64,000 bases of DNA from Nymphaea colorata (lineage: Eukaryota > Streptophyta > Magnoliopsida > Nymphaeales > Nymphaeaceae), in the NCBI RefSeq assembly GCF_008831285.2, contig NC_045144.1:2420001-2484000 (forward strand), read 5' to 3'. A model generated the notes under the pieces. The model had not been told where the DNA came from. It saw only the letters and a program-made list of their open reading frames with translations, and did not search any database. This document shows, one piece after another, positions 1 through 12,419 of this stretch. Every line of letters starts with the position of its first letter. The first letter of the stretch is position 1. The position numbers and the translations under genes are program-made.

Positions 1-678
1 CGGGCATAGTAAGAGAAGAAAACAGTTTAAAACAACTTGCCACATAACAAGGACGGAACACATAGTTTTGACTGATAGGCCTGCCAAGCATGAAAATTTC
101 TTCTTTTTGTCTTATGGGGTCCATGGATGTCACATATGGATCATGTACGATGACACCAAAGCATGCAACTGGGGCCAGTTACAAATAGCATCAGATGTAT
201 GTATAAAAAGCATTTTGTGTATTGGTTGTGTTTCTGATCAACTTGTAGCCCTTTGAAATTTGAAGTTATATACACATGTACATAGATACAATGACAGTTG
301 TCCAGTTTGCAATTTTTTTCAGCTTTTTTATGAAACCTTTTCAGAAGTTGTTTGGATATGAATAAAAAACACAAATGCCCTGTTGGATGTTGTCAATGAT
401 ATTCAAATCAAATCATGAATCAAATTTCACTTCTTTTGATTCAGCAGAAATGGTTTGGTTTGACAACATGATGGATTAATTGACAATCATGAAAGCATAG
501 TCAATATTCGACCCAAGTATAATGTTCAAGTGTTGACATGGGTAGAGATGTCTTTTCTTATTTTTACAAAACGATTTTTTGAATTTCACTATATTTTGAT
601 CAACTCCTTAAATGCCTTTACCCCCACGGTCCATCATTTCTCAAATTGCATGAATACTCGATCATGTCAAGGATGAGT
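1..678. other. Intergenic, nothing recognised
   Basis: AT-rich sequence with only short chance reading frames. I see no domain, no splice-supported exon and no terminal repeat. Confidence 0.5.
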
Positions 679-806
679 TTATACAAGTAAAGGATGGTCC
701 CTCCTTATACAAAAATTGTTCAATTGGAAGGCTTGCCATTGATTATACAAGTAAAGGATGGTCCCTCCTTATACAAAAATTGTTCAATTGGAAGGCTTGC
801 CATTGA
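679..806. repeat. 64-bp tandem duplication, two copies
   Basis: A 64-base unit beginning ttatacaagtaaaggatggt occurs at 679-742 and again at 743-806 with no difference that I can see. A short poly-A run follows the second copy. It is probably a recent local duplication, and no coding content is apparent. Confidence 0.9.
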
Positions 807-1090
807 AAATGAAAAAAAAAAAAACCTTCAGTTTAGTTTCTTCTAAATTCATCTTACATTGTTGTCGTTTATGGTGGTAGGTAAAGATTTTCCATATTTA
901 TGTTGATGTTCCAACAAGACAGCATGATGACATTTTGGTAAAATTTTCCTTAAACGGTACCGAAATCATAGAATATCTCATAAGCATGCTTGATGATAAA
1001 CAAAACAACATTTATGACCTGCTACAAGAAACATTGCTCTGTATTTTGCTATGACCACATTATCCACCAAAGCTGGAAGGTAGACTAGAG

Positions 1091-1245
1091 ATTTATTTAC
1101 AGTATTTAAAAGTGACATAAATTATGGACTTGTTGGCAATGTGGTTCCATGTGGTTGTTGTCAAACCAAACCATTTCTTTACAGTATTTATTTACAGTAT
1201 TTAAAAGTGACATAAATAATAGCTTGTTGGCAATGTGGTTCCATA
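1091..1245. repeat. Direct duplication with 95-bp offset
   Basis: A segment starting atttatttacagtattt and ending near caatgtggttccat occurs at about 1091-1151 and again at about 1186-1243. The copies differ by a few substitutions and a short indel. They abut a LINE-like relic to the right. Confidence 0.7.
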
Positions 1246-1259
1246 TGAGTCACATTGGC

Positions 1260-1560
1260 CTAACTAAGAGTCTATGGACTCTTAAAAAGCCTTGGAAGGG
1301 GGGTTTGGAGTTAGAGGAGCTTGGGATGGGGGTGGAGTCATATTGAATCTAGAATTGTTTGGAAAGCTAGCAAGGGGGATAGAGTGAAATTTTGATTCAA
1401 CAAATGGGTGGACAATATTTTAGTTCAGCACCTTAATGATGATTTGTATGAGAGGATGGGTGGACTCTTGCAAAGTTCTATTAAGGAGATTGCTTGCATT
1501 GAAGAAAGGTGGTTCATAGCTATCATCGATGCATGGCATCATAACAGCAAATGAGCAATG
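1260..1560 (+). mobile_element. LINE-like (non-LTR retrotransposon) ORF2 relic
   Basis: The + strand reads RIVWKASKGDRVKF, a stop, then FNKWVDNILVQHLNDDLYER. This resembles the segment of plant LINE ORF2 between reverse transcriptase and the zf-RVT region, which typically has a W...GnG..v.FW.d.W pattern. The stop falls where the tryptophan of FWxxxW is expected, and more stops follow. The reading rests on this short pattern only. No poly-A tail or target duplication was identified. Confidence 0.4.
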
Positions 1561-1629
1561 TAGGAATGGCCCCAGTAACAATTCGTAGCCTATTCCTACA
1601 TTATCCAATTTATTATTTGACAAACTATT

Positions 1630-1630
<1 letters not shown>

Positions 1631-1686
<56 letters not shown>
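1631..1686. repeat. (CT)n microsatellite, about 28 units
   Basis: An uninterrupted CT dinucleotide run of about 56 bases, followed by a pyrimidine-rich stretch without clear structure. Confidence 0.97.
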
Positions 1687-1689
<3 letters not shown>

Positions 1690-4600
1690 TTCACAGTTTT
1701 ATCCACTGAGAAACCCCCTACTAATCCCTAATCAGTAGCCAACCCCATACTCTCTCCTCTCCCTCTTTCTTATCTGCCATTTCTTTTTTCGGTAGTGGTC
1801 ACCTCTCGACATAAAGGATGCCAGTACTACCAATCTGCCTCTTCTCAACTCCATTACTCCTATCGAAACTCTATCTCGTGTGCATCATGTTGTGTTCATC
1901 ACTCCTCGTTCCTCTTGCATTGTCACTAGCACCTCCATTTTCACCAGGCTTTTCTTCTTCTAGTTGAAATTCTTAGTAATAACCATGAGGAGAGATGGTG
2001 CCTCCACATCGTCAGCAGCTATTTCCAACTTTTGGCAATTTCTGTTGTGTTCTGAGCTAGTGATTGTGGGACAATATCAATTTCTCAGGATAGGAGATAT
2101 GACTCCCGAAGAGGTATAGAGCTCTATCCACATAGTGTCGGTAGGAAGGTTCAGCAAATCAAGAGCTTGATTGCTGATGAAGAGGATCTCATCGACTGCA
2201 TATTTGACTCAACGGTAGATGATTTCCCAATACTTGTCTAAGAGTCTGGTGATGGATGCAATGCTTACTTAGTGACCTGCTAATTGGAAGCTCTCATTTG
2301 TAGTTGTGCAACATAAGTGTGGGTCATCCACCACTGTGCATCCTAGGTACACCCCATTCACAACCCACGGCAATCACTCTTTCTCACATATGATTTTCTT
2401 TTGTCGATCAATGGATGTTGTAGCTAAAGCCTAATCAAATAGACTTGTTTATCATCTACCTTTCCCATCTCATTTTGAAATCAAAAATGCCTTTTTGCTT
2501 TTAGTATGCAAAGGACATTAAATAGTATGTTCATTCTTAAAGTATGCAAGCCTTATTTTTGTGAGCAATGAACTGGATTTGAACTCTGCAACCTTTTACT
2601 CGTCAAACCTTAGCTATTAGAAAATCCAATGATTTCAATGGTGTAAATAATCACAAGTTGACACATAATGCATTGTTCATAAGGATCTAAATTCAATATA
2701 GCCTGGGAAAGGTCAAACATGAAAAGTGTTATTTTTTTCTATGCATTTTATTTACTTTATTTGTCCTTTACAATCAGTGGAATAGCAGTCAACATGAGTC
2801 ATGGCCAGTTCAGCTCAGTTTTTTAAATTTGCAAGGCTGCCTAGAGTACTCCTGATGTTATCCTTGCCGTTCACTCCACAACATGAACTCTCATTTTTTT
2901 GTTTTTTTTTTTAGAAGTACATTAAATATGTTAAAGAATATAGATATGGTAAATCATATGCAAGTGAATAACACATGCTACCTAAAAGTTTATTTGATTT
3001 ACAAGATGCCACTTTTGAACAATTATACCTATGTAGAACTTGCCAAATTAGATTTCAATCGCACCCAATCTATTCACATATCAAAAACTGGAGACATTAT
3101 AAGGGTAGATGAAGCCTTTGTCTAGCATGTAGTTAACTAATTAGTTGCTGCAATAGCCACCTTTTTTAATTTGCTGATAGAGACATCCCTGGCTCATGAG
3201 ACTTGTTGATTTTAGCTTATCGTTTTATGCATGCTATGAGCTTTTCTTCTTCATTTCATGCACGTGCAGATGCACTTTATCAATTTTAATTATGCCAACT
3301 GGCATTTAGTCATTGGATGAGGAAATTTTCAGTTATGATATTTCAATCACGAAGATATTAATGAGATGCAAAGCACAAATCAACTACAATCATCTCAATC
3401 ACCAAATTTAAGGACAAGTAAAATTGTGGCTAGATGGCCTATCCAAAGTACCATAAGTAACCTATCATTCATGCTATTTGTTTTCTGCAACAAAGACAGG
3501 TAATTTATGTTATCTTCACTTGTGCATGGTCATCCTCAAACATAGAAAGCGGTCCATTGATTTTTTAGGTTTCTCATGAAATACTTACCTATGTTATAGT
3601 TATAAATTGCTTTACGTTTCCAGGGTCCATGCTTTTTAGAAAATCTTGCTTTATTGTTGGTCTCAAAGCAAAGTTTAAGGCACTAGATCATGTCTAATGC
3701 CAAACCTATGGGGTATTGAACTAAGAAACCATATCTCGGTGGTTGTTGAAAGTCAAAGACCTATAGCTGCATTTTCTCAGCCCACAAATTGTATCCGTGA
3801 AAATCAAATAATGATTTCACTCTAACTCTTTATGATGCTTGACTTTGTGTCTGATAATCCTCTTTTTGGAGTGAAAACATATGCTTGGGTAATTAAACGG
3901 GAACTGGAAGTTATTGTCCATTATCATGACCCTATGTGCTTCTTCCATAGCAATAATGACACTTTCTTTCTTCCTCGATGGTTATGGTAAGACATTCAGT
4001 GATTGTTTTCAGGCATCCTAAAGGTTTAGCAAATATCTATGGCTCAATGTTTTTTTCTATTAGATAGGGAAGAAGTCGAGGTTTCCAAAAAGGCATAATC
4101 GAGTCCACTGATTTAAAGATGATTTGCTTCTCCGAATTTCACAATTAATTATCATAATCTAGCAAAAAAAAGCTAATTTTTTTTCCTAATTTAAGATTAC
4201 TAACAATCATTATCTAAGTGTAGATCCAAAATAACAATTTTTTGCAACAGCAACATGAGATTTGGATCAGCTGCTACATCATTCATGCCATCGAAACAGA
4301 AATCAGATCCATGTTGGTAATTCTAGACAACCTTGCTCCCTCTCTCTCTCTCTCTCTCAATGATCTCAATTTTTGTCTATTTTCAGAATTTTCTTTCATA
4401 ATATATGCTTAAAAAGGGAAATCATTTTGCCCATCTATCATGCAATCTCGAGAAGAATCAAAATCCATTCATTGGTTTAAAGAGTTATAGATAGAGGATA
4501 GTTTCTTGTAGCTCACAGGCAACAAGAGATGGAGTGGCATTCTTATCTCAATGGTGCCAATTGTTTCCCACTAACAGTCTAAAGTGGGGTGAAAGGCCTC

Positions 4601-5640
4601 CCAGTTACTTAGGCTTTCTGCTCCACTTCATGGTCTTGTTTCTTTCTTCTCCTCCCTCCTCCCCACCCCCCCCCCCCACCTCCTCCCTTCTTTTCCTTCC
4701 TAACTAGTAGTTACTCCTTACTCCAATCACTACTTGACACATAGCATCTCAACCCAGTGAAACACCTCTACCATTCAACCATAACTAAATTTCCACTAGT
4801 TTATTAGTAGTCTTAAATTTTTTGAAATTTAGTTACCACTATTTGTGGCATTTATCATTTATTTAATTGAATAATGGGGTGCATGGTAGATAACCCCAAT
4901 TTTTCATATGGTGAGCTTCTTGCCTACTTATTTTCCCAAGTACAGGATCACCTTGGCTTGTTGTGGAACAGTCTTCTTGGCTAGTTTGATTGAGCTTCTT
5001 TGCCCATGGGTAGGTTGGCTAGTGAGGCCACAAGCAAGACAGCATCACCTATGCATATCATCTACTTTATTAAGGTCTTCAAGGAATTACATGAACTGAA
5101 CATATATCTTCCTTTTAGAAAATCATTGAATAGCCACTGCCAAATAAGGATAAGATGAATGTTTGCAGCTTCCTATTGGTATTTATCCCTAAGGTTATTT
5201 TGTGAAGGTATAACTCAAATTCATTACTTAGTAACCCAACATTCATGGAATCAGGTGTATCATCCTTCATAACATTGCTCTAATTATTCGTCATACTGCA
5301 TGCTACCAATTACTGGTTCTTAATGGCAACTCAATACAATGATATGGAAAATATCTTGCAACATAATCATCCATTCAAATTCTTCAGACTGGATAAGATT
5401 GGTATACAAATTCTAGTATTTTGATAGCAAGTGGCGCATGTGCCTATCCATATTATTATGATGCTTTCCCACAATGCTACAAAATGCATGGCCATCAAAT
5501 GCTCATTTTGTAATTCCAATAGGACTGAATACTACTCGTGAATCATGTGCCAACTACGTGAGTCAATAAACAAGCACTAATCCTTATTTGCTCTTTGCAC
5601 TCTATGCCAGAAAAAAAACATAACATCAATTAAGCAGCAT
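1690..5640. other. Intergenic, no supported gene
   Basis: Short low-complexity tracts occur here: CT at about 4340-4358 and a C-run at about 4667-4677. One + frame at about 2037-2220 stays open for some 60 codons, containing ELYPHSVGRKVQQIKSLIAD, but I do not recognise it and it ends in stops on both sides. The frame at 2883-3125 is AT-rich and also unrecognised. Neither is called as a gene. Confidence 0.45.
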
Positions 5641-5659
5641 GAAGAAACATGTATGTTCT

Positions 5660-6200
5660 ATATATAAGCGATAATACGGTGACATGAGCTTCTTAACTGG
5701 AAACTGATATGTGAGACAAACGACAATTATTTAAAACAAGTGACAAACATGTAAAAGAAGTGACCAGTGGCAAATATCTAAAAGAGACAATCCTAAAGAA
5801 AGCAAAACATCTAAATAAGAGCAGCGGCCAACAATACAATACAAAACTCTAACGCAAGCAACTGACATCTAGAACAAGCAACAAATCACATCTACAACAA
5901 GCGATAATCATAAAAAAAGACAAATATCTAACACACATAATCCTTAAGAAAGTGGCAAATATAATGTTGCAAGCCTCTAAAACAAGTGACAAACATCTAA
6001 ACCGTACAATGATAAAGAAAGTGAAACATTTAAAAAAAAAGTGAAAGTTACCATAATAAAGGACAGAACTTTTAGTACAAATAACTAACATCTGAAAAAA
6101 GCAACAAATACATGGACAACAAGCCAAAGTCATAAAAAAAGTGGCACTCAAGAGATAGTATACAACAAACATCTACAAGAATTGATAAACATCTAAATCA
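5660..6200. repeat. Degenerate short-motif array (aagtgacaaacatctaaa-like)
   Basis: Variants of agtgacaaacatctaaa, caagcaacaaat and aagaaagtggcaaa recur dozens of times over about 540 bases, at irregular spacing of roughly 17-40 bases. The + strand is strongly A-rich. It looks like a decayed minisatellite or the internal array of a DNA transposon. No terminal repeats were found, so the parent element is unknown. Confidence 0.6.
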
Positions 6201-9200
6201 AGAAATTACAGGCATGCTACTACGAAGAAATTGTTGACAATTTCATACCTCACCAGGTTGATCACCACCTATCGTTGTCTATGAGTATTCCTACTGATGC
6301 CATCGCTCTTCCTCCTTTTCTCTCTCACAACATAATTTCACTGACTTCATTCCTCCAACTCCATCTCCTCCTCTTCCTTATCTTATTAGTTTTCTTCATC
6401 TACCTCATACTTATCTTCCTTATTGTCCACATGCACAGCATGCTTCACTGCTTTCTTCTTCTTATTTCATTTATTCTTTTCCTTCACTCTGGATTATTTT
6501 TTCCTTCTTTATTGCCATCCCAAAAACACATGCTCCGAATTCTCTTTGCCCAATTTAAGGTAAAAAAAATTTATGGCATTAGTTTTTCCAAATGGCAACC
6601 CTTTGTTTCCTGTCACTGGTAGTAGTTCCTCTACTTGAGGCTTGCTATCTAGTTCCAATGAAGAGCACTTTTTTTAGCCTCATTTAGTTGGGTCTCTTGC
6701 ATGGCCAATGAAGCCTTGTAGGCCATAGACTACAATGAGGACTTCTGTCCATGGAGCTGCATCACAATGTCAATAGCATATAACAAATGCTCGTTGACTA
6801 GCAGGTTGCCAAAATCTATGAAAGGGAAAGGCCTCTACTCTAGTCCATGCCTTATTCGGCATATTGCAACAACTTTGCACCTCTGGTTGCACCTCAGCCT
6901 CATCCATGTGATTTGCGGAAGAAGTTTGTCATCTATCACACGCACATTCATAGTTTGACAAACAGTGATTTGTAAGCTACTGCAAGCAGCATTTTTTTCA
7001 CTTGATCAGATCGTGTGGGTGGGTGCAAATTGCATATGACAACAACTAATTTTCCTCCCTGATTGCTTATAAGAATCATCAACAACCTTTGTGGAAGAAC
7101 TATGTTTCACTAGCTACTTTTGAAGAAGATTTTTGGTGTGATTATCATGTATTACCCTGACACCTTGGGTGTCATCACAAGTAGTAGGCTGCAATTCCTT
7201 CACATGTGCCTTAGTAGACGACTTGTCCATTGCATCTAGATATAGAAGATACCACTCAAAGAGGCATAGTGCCGTTTGCAACAATTTCGTGGTCTATCAT
7301 CATGGTACTCATCAATAATGTCCACATCTTCTATCTTCTTCACTAGTTTTGGTGCATTATTCTTCTCCTTGGGTGATTGAGGATGTCTCACTTGCTCTCC
7401 TTGTCACCACGTATATAGGATGCGTCCTATAAAATCAATACTATGTACAAGCAGATAAAAGGAAAATATCACTAGGTTACTTATTGAAGGACAAACTCTA
7501 CCTTTACTGGTTTTGATGAAAATGTTGCATTCACTCATATGTGCATAGTGATATGCTCTCTTGACTCGCTCGAAACAATAGATGGGAAACCTAAGTATCA
7601 TGGGGAGAGGAAACATATGGGTAGCAATGGCAGTTTGGAGGAAGGGTGGGTAGAGTTGTTTTTTCAACTAATATGCAACCTATAGACTCATCCGGACAGC
7701 AAATTTGCCTTTCAGCAATTTGAAAAAGAAGGGGCATGCTCAAACTTCAGATGGGAGATGCACATGTATGCAAAACATGTGGAAGCACATACTTGTCCTT
7801 CAAATATAATGGCCTTTCTCACGTCTCACATGTGGGAACCACCAAAAAAGAGATTGTCTCGAGGAACCCATCTCCATATTGTTTTTATTCGAGGGAGATC
7901 CTTATTTAATCTCCTTTAGGGTTCATTTGGTAAAATAGGAGAATACTGTAGAGGAGGAGAAATGGCACGGCTTTTTCCACGCCATCAAATGTAGTTAAAA
8001 TTTTCATCCCAAAATTGGTGATTTTGGGTGAAAGTTACTTGGGTAAAAAGCCAAAACCAAAAGGACCAACTTTTCATCTTGGTAAATTTCACTTACTCAT
8101 TGAGGCATGCTTCATTCAGCTAGCAATGAAGTTTATCCCATCAAAGTCGTTCAACCTAATTACATAAAGAGGGAACAACTATCAAAGGCATTTCACACAG
8201 CAACTTTTAGGCGGATGAGAGATCACTTAGTTTTTCCTGTTTCACTAGTACAAAAAGAAGGTTAGACTTCTTATCAGCTCCTCAACCCTCTTTGTATATG
8301 CCCTTTTCTTCGTGTGTTATTGTTTCATAGGTTGTTCATGGCAAAATCTTTATTTGACGGTCATTCAATACACCCTCCAAGCTCCAACAATATCATCAAT
8401 CTTAGGCATTCAACAATTAACAATATGGTGGTTGCTGAATAACCTTGTGGATAATATAAAGCTGGATTGATCTCCTTTTCCCACTTTATGTCTAGCCTCC
8501 TTTCTTCTCGAGCTCCTTATTGTTTTCATTGTCATTTTAACCAACAGATTTTAATTTGCATCAAATAGAATAAACTGACATTTTAAATTCTCCAAGCACC
8601 TTCATAACATTCGAACAATTTGTTATATCCAAAAGCATAAGTAATTTTCTCTTCTTCCACTTACTCACTCGTCAAATGTACAAAAAAATCTTAATTTATT
8701 CTTTTCTAGTTCCCAAACACTCTTGATTTTAGTATAGGATGAAATTTCCCCCTTTCACCTTCTTCCAGCAAAACTTTCTATAGAAAACTTTCCCTTTCCA
8801 ATCGAATGTGCAATCAAAATAGCTACCTTAGAGAGAAAAGGAGAACCTTATGGGCCCTCCTAGAAAACATGAAATTCCACCGGTGACTGTGCTATGACGC
8901 AACCAATTTGTGCTTCCCTAGGCACATAATGCACGTGTATCTCTAGAAGCAACGCTTCAGGTGCACCTACAACAATGTTGAAGAGGCACTACTAGTTTTT
9001 ATTCCCTGCTGTCTTGTTTTCTTTTTATCTGGTACAGTAATATGCTCATATTAAAGAATGCCTTAATGATTGCCCCATCTATGCTTTACTCCATTATAGG
9101 CCAATTCCCCTGGGCACCCAGTGCTTTAGTGGGAACATAATATCGAATACCAAGGGATTTTATGGGCCATATTTTCTCTAGGAAAAAAAAAAGACTCTTG

Positions 9201-9640
9201 AAGGACGCAACATCATATGGCACATGATGACTAACGACATTCAAATGCCCTATGTTTGACAAGTACACATGCACTGTAAAATATGCACCCTTTTCAGAGA
9301 AATGATGCTACAATAGAGATGAAATTTGGAAAAATCACAAATCAAAATGCTACCACTCTCTATCAACTTAAAAAAAAAATAAAAAAAAAAACTTATTTTC
9401 TCCATGTTCCAATAAAAACTTACTGGGAGAGTGTCTTCCTACCTTTATTGCAATTGAATGGTTATTTACAAAAAAGAATGAAAAACAACAAAAAAAAACA
9501 TTTACTATACTAGAGAAATGCAAAGTTAGATGCACAACATCGTATCGTAAAGCTCCCTAAAGACCAGAACAATGACTCCTAAAACTAGTAAGAGTCCCAA
9601 CACTAGAGCATCTACCTCTACACTACAAACCCTTATCCTA
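6201..9640. other. Intergenic, no supported gene
   Basis: The largest frame (6275-6622, +) is pyrimidine-rich and reads as a run of L, F, I and S with no domain. Oligo-A runs occur at about 9370-9390. A minus-strand frame at about 7240-7360 stays open for a short way (PKLVKKIEDVDIIDEYHDD) but breaks on both sides and is not recognised. Confidence 0.45.
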
Positions 9641-9699
9641 CCTCATATTTATCCACTGTTTTCAAACTTTGCTTAATCATTTTTCTTATTTGCATAGAG

Positions 9700-10630
9700 A
9701 TGTTCAACTTTGAGATCTGCATGCATGCCCGTCAAAGGACTCCAACTCCGTCCATCTAGCTGGCCACCTTCATCTTCCAGCAATGCACCCTTTTAGTCTG
9801 GCCTCCTATCCTCTATTATTAGACGTCACTGACACCATACCTCTTTTGGCTACATGTTCTTGAAGGCATCTTCTCAGCATGCTAAACTCAGCCTTATCAT
9901 GAAGTTCAACTAATTCTCTAACATTCCAATTCCATATATGTTGTCCCACGATCTCTATAACAACACACCCATCGACCACCTATCATCAGGAGTGTAAGGT
10001 TGCAAACTAGCGACTACTCACTATCCTCCTCTTTGCCCTAACACATATTACATTCAAATCAAGCCATATTTTCCGAGCCTCCCTTTCCCAATAATCTCAC
10101 TTCATTGCCCGGTATGTTTTCTTACACCATTGCTAGATCATAAACTCAAACGCCTTTGACCATCCTTTTTCCCAGTTATCATGCCTAATGGCATTTTTCA
10201 CCCATCAAAGATGCCAACACAACATATGAACTGAGATTGCCCAACATTTGGACACCCATTTAATACAAAAGTCTTCTTTCTGCCAAACTAAAACTAAGTT
10301 TTAACAAGCTCCCATGGTGTCCCTCTTCTCCCAAACCGACCCATTATCCAGCTCTAGGCTTTTCACTTCACTATAGTGAATCACTAGATGATTACTAGAT
10401 TCAACCTTTTGTTTTCATAAATTACAATAATTTGTTAGCTGAATTCCTCGCTACTGAAAGATGTCCAAAGTTGGCAACCTATCCTCACAGACCAGATAAA
10501 GAAACCAACTAGCCCGAGGAGGGGCTAGGCCTGTCCATAGCCCCTGTCTCCAAGATTCTATTGCATTAATAATCCTAATCACCTCATGCACCTATTTAAC
10601 CGAAATAGACTTATTAAAAGCATCTGACCA
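9700..10630 (-). mobile_element. LINE-like relic, left part (interrupted by copia A)
   Basis: On the minus strand, fragments such as CWAISVHMLCWHLWWVKNAI and YWEREARKIWLDLNVICVRA can be read between stops and frame changes. Together with 16700-17054 on the far side of copia element A, they look like one minus-strand non-LTR retrotransposon relic split by that insertion. The aaata duplication at the copia ends shows that the two flanks were once contiguous. Assignment to LINE rests mainly on the right-hand fragment. Confidence 0.35.
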
Positions 10631-10635
10631 AAATA

Positions 10636-11114
10636 TGTAAGATCATTTGGTGGGCCGACATATGTTTATGAGGAATTTCAGACATTATGGTTGTCTTAAC
10701 GTAAATATCCGCTTAAGTGATTGCATTTTGGGATATTACGTCATTTTAGATGGTATGAGGTAATTTTGAAATGTATAGATACCAGTACGCAATTACGGAC
10801 TCTTTGATGGGCGGAATTCGTAATTGTCCTCATTATAAAATTGTAGTGGTCCATGGGATCGTACAATGGTTGCCTGAAACATTGGTTTCTAGGGTTTTCC
10901 TCTTCCCCATCTAAGAGAGACCTCAAGCGCGCCGCAAAGACCCTGGAAGATCCTACCGCGATCTACCGTCCAGTTCTTCAGATGGATTCAGGTACGCTTC
11001 CGCTTTAAGTTTAAGGTTTTGTTTAATTCAATGATTTAGCATGAGCATGATCCTGTTTTGTTTACGACATATACGTTTGGTTTTGCGTATGCATGAAGGG
11101 GAGAAATCCCAACA
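10636..11114 (+). repeat. 5' LTR of copia A
   Basis: 479 bp, TG...CA ends. A TATA-like box (TATAAAA at 10834-10840) probably directs element transcription. About 96.5 percent identical to the 3' LTR at 16216-16694. Confidence 0.93.
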
Positions 11115-11116
11115 AT

Positions 11117-11128
11117 TGGTATCAGAGC
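11117..11128 (+). promoter_or_regulatory. Primer-binding site of copia A
   Basis: TGGTATCAGAGC, two bases after the 5' LTR, matches the site complementary to the 3' end of plant initiator tRNA-Met used by most plant copia elements. Confidence 0.9.
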
Positions 11129-11239
11129 CTATGCTCATTGTTGAATCGTTGATCTTTTGGATAATTTTTTTTTGTGAGTCTTCTCGTTCGGTTCTTCCCT
11201 GTTGTTGGCTGCGAGTTTCAAAAAAAAAAATTTTGGCGT

Positions 11240-11960
11240 GGGAAGCAATGGAAGCCGTCGGGCTTCCGCTGCAGCCGCCTGAGGATGCAGAGGGTATGGC
11301 ATAAGGGACGGCTGGTTTTAGGCGGGCGACTATCGCCGGAAGGCGACGGATGGCTTCCAGCCGTCCTGGCGCGACCCACCAGTGGCCACCCACGCTGTTG
11401 GGTGGCCTGCTGGTGAACCCCTTTTCGTCTGTCTCAGCCATTGAAAAAAAAAAAGAGGAAGGGAAAGGGCGACGGTAGGGAGGGCGACATCGGTCGAAGG
11501 GCCACGACCGAAGACTTACCTGTCGCCGGACGGGGCCGTGCGACCCTCCGGCGCCCACCCATGGTCTCCGGCGACCTGCCGGTGGCTTTCTCGTCGCCGC
11601 TGCAGCCGCCCACACACAAAAACCAGAAAGAGAAAGGAGGCGAAAATCAGGAGAGAAAACCGGCCGATTCCGGCCAGTTTTCGGCGGGCGACGGCCGGCC
11701 ATCGCGGCGGGCGACGGCCGGCCATCGCGGCGGCCGGCCAGCCGTCTTGGTAGCACCCGCCGGCGGCCACCCACGAAGTTGGGTGGCCAGCCAGTGGATG
11801 ACCACCGCCCGCCTGTCGTTCGGCAGGCGAGCGGTGGAGACGACGCCCGAGCGGTCGAGCGAGTGGGTCGCATCGGGTCGGGTCTTGATAGACCCGATTC
11901 GGATCCATCAGTTTATTTAAAAAAAAAAAAATTGCCGCCCGCCCGCGCGCCTGCGTTGAA
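11240..11960 (+). other. GC-rich leader island of copia A
   Basis: This stretch is far richer in G+C than anything else in the window. It contains direct repeats: two adjacent copies of a gggcgacggccggccatcgc unit at about 11686-11730, and two related copies of a gccaccca...gttgggtggcc segment at about 11370-11410 and 11765-11795. Long open frames occur on both strands, which is expected in GC-rich DNA; none shows a domain. It lies between the primer site and gag, so it is best read as untranslated leader or sequence captured by the element. Confidence 0.6.
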
Positions 11961-12018
11961 AGTTTTCGGATCAGGTCGGCAGGACCCGACCCGTATCCAT
12001 GTGGTTTAAGTTTTGAGA

Positions 12019-12410
12019 AACGGTTCATCCTTGTCAAACCGGTTCTCAAAAGAGTCGAACCGGTTTGTTCGGTTTCAAACCGATTCAGTTTGTTTTTGAC
12101 CGGTTCGGACCTTCCAGATCCGACTCGGACCATTTCAGAACCGGTTCATTTAGTTTTGGAACCGATTCTGGCATTTCAGAACCGATTAAGTTGATTTTTG
12201 AACCGATTCGAGCATTTTCAGACCGGTTCACTTGATATTTAGACCGATTCAGGGCTTTTCAGACCGGTTCATTGAGTTCTGGAACCGTTTTTAGCCATTT
12301 ATTAACCGGTTCAGTGGGTTTTTTGAACCGATACGGTCTAATTTTGAACGGTTCGTCCAATTTTTGGACCGGTTCAGTCCTGTTTAGGGCTATGTGGGTG
12401 CTTTAGTTGT
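12019..12410 (+). repeat. ~21-bp ACCGGTTC/ACCGATTC tandem array in the copia A leader
   Basis: Sixteen or more units of 19-24 bases each begin ACCGGTTC, ACCGATTC or a close variant, followed by a T-rich spacer. From 12140 the unit starts run in steps of 20-22 bases, and alternate units resemble each other, giving a 41-42-base higher-order period. The array sits inside the element between the GC-rich island and the gag remnant. No coding frame crosses it. Confidence 0.85.
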
Positions 12411-12419
12411 GGTTTAAGA

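Noticed and set aside
2037-2222. About 60 open codons with a protein-like look (VGRKVQQIKSLIADEEDLID)
   Set aside because: Stops on both sides, no splice-supported continuation and no family that I recognise; a decayed fragment is possible but not supported.
2883-3125. 80-codon + frame
   Set aside because: AT-rich, no domain, begins in an oligo-T tract; likely chance.
6275-6622. 115-codon + frame with strongly hydrophobic translation
   Set aside because: It arises from a pyrimidine-rich tract, which forces L, F, I and S codons; no start context, splice signals or known family.
11028-12133. Several long open frames on both strands (up to about 280 codons on the minus strand)
   Set aside because: They lie in the GC-rich leader of copia A, where stops are rare by composition; translations are R/P/G-rich, overlap in many frames and show no domain.
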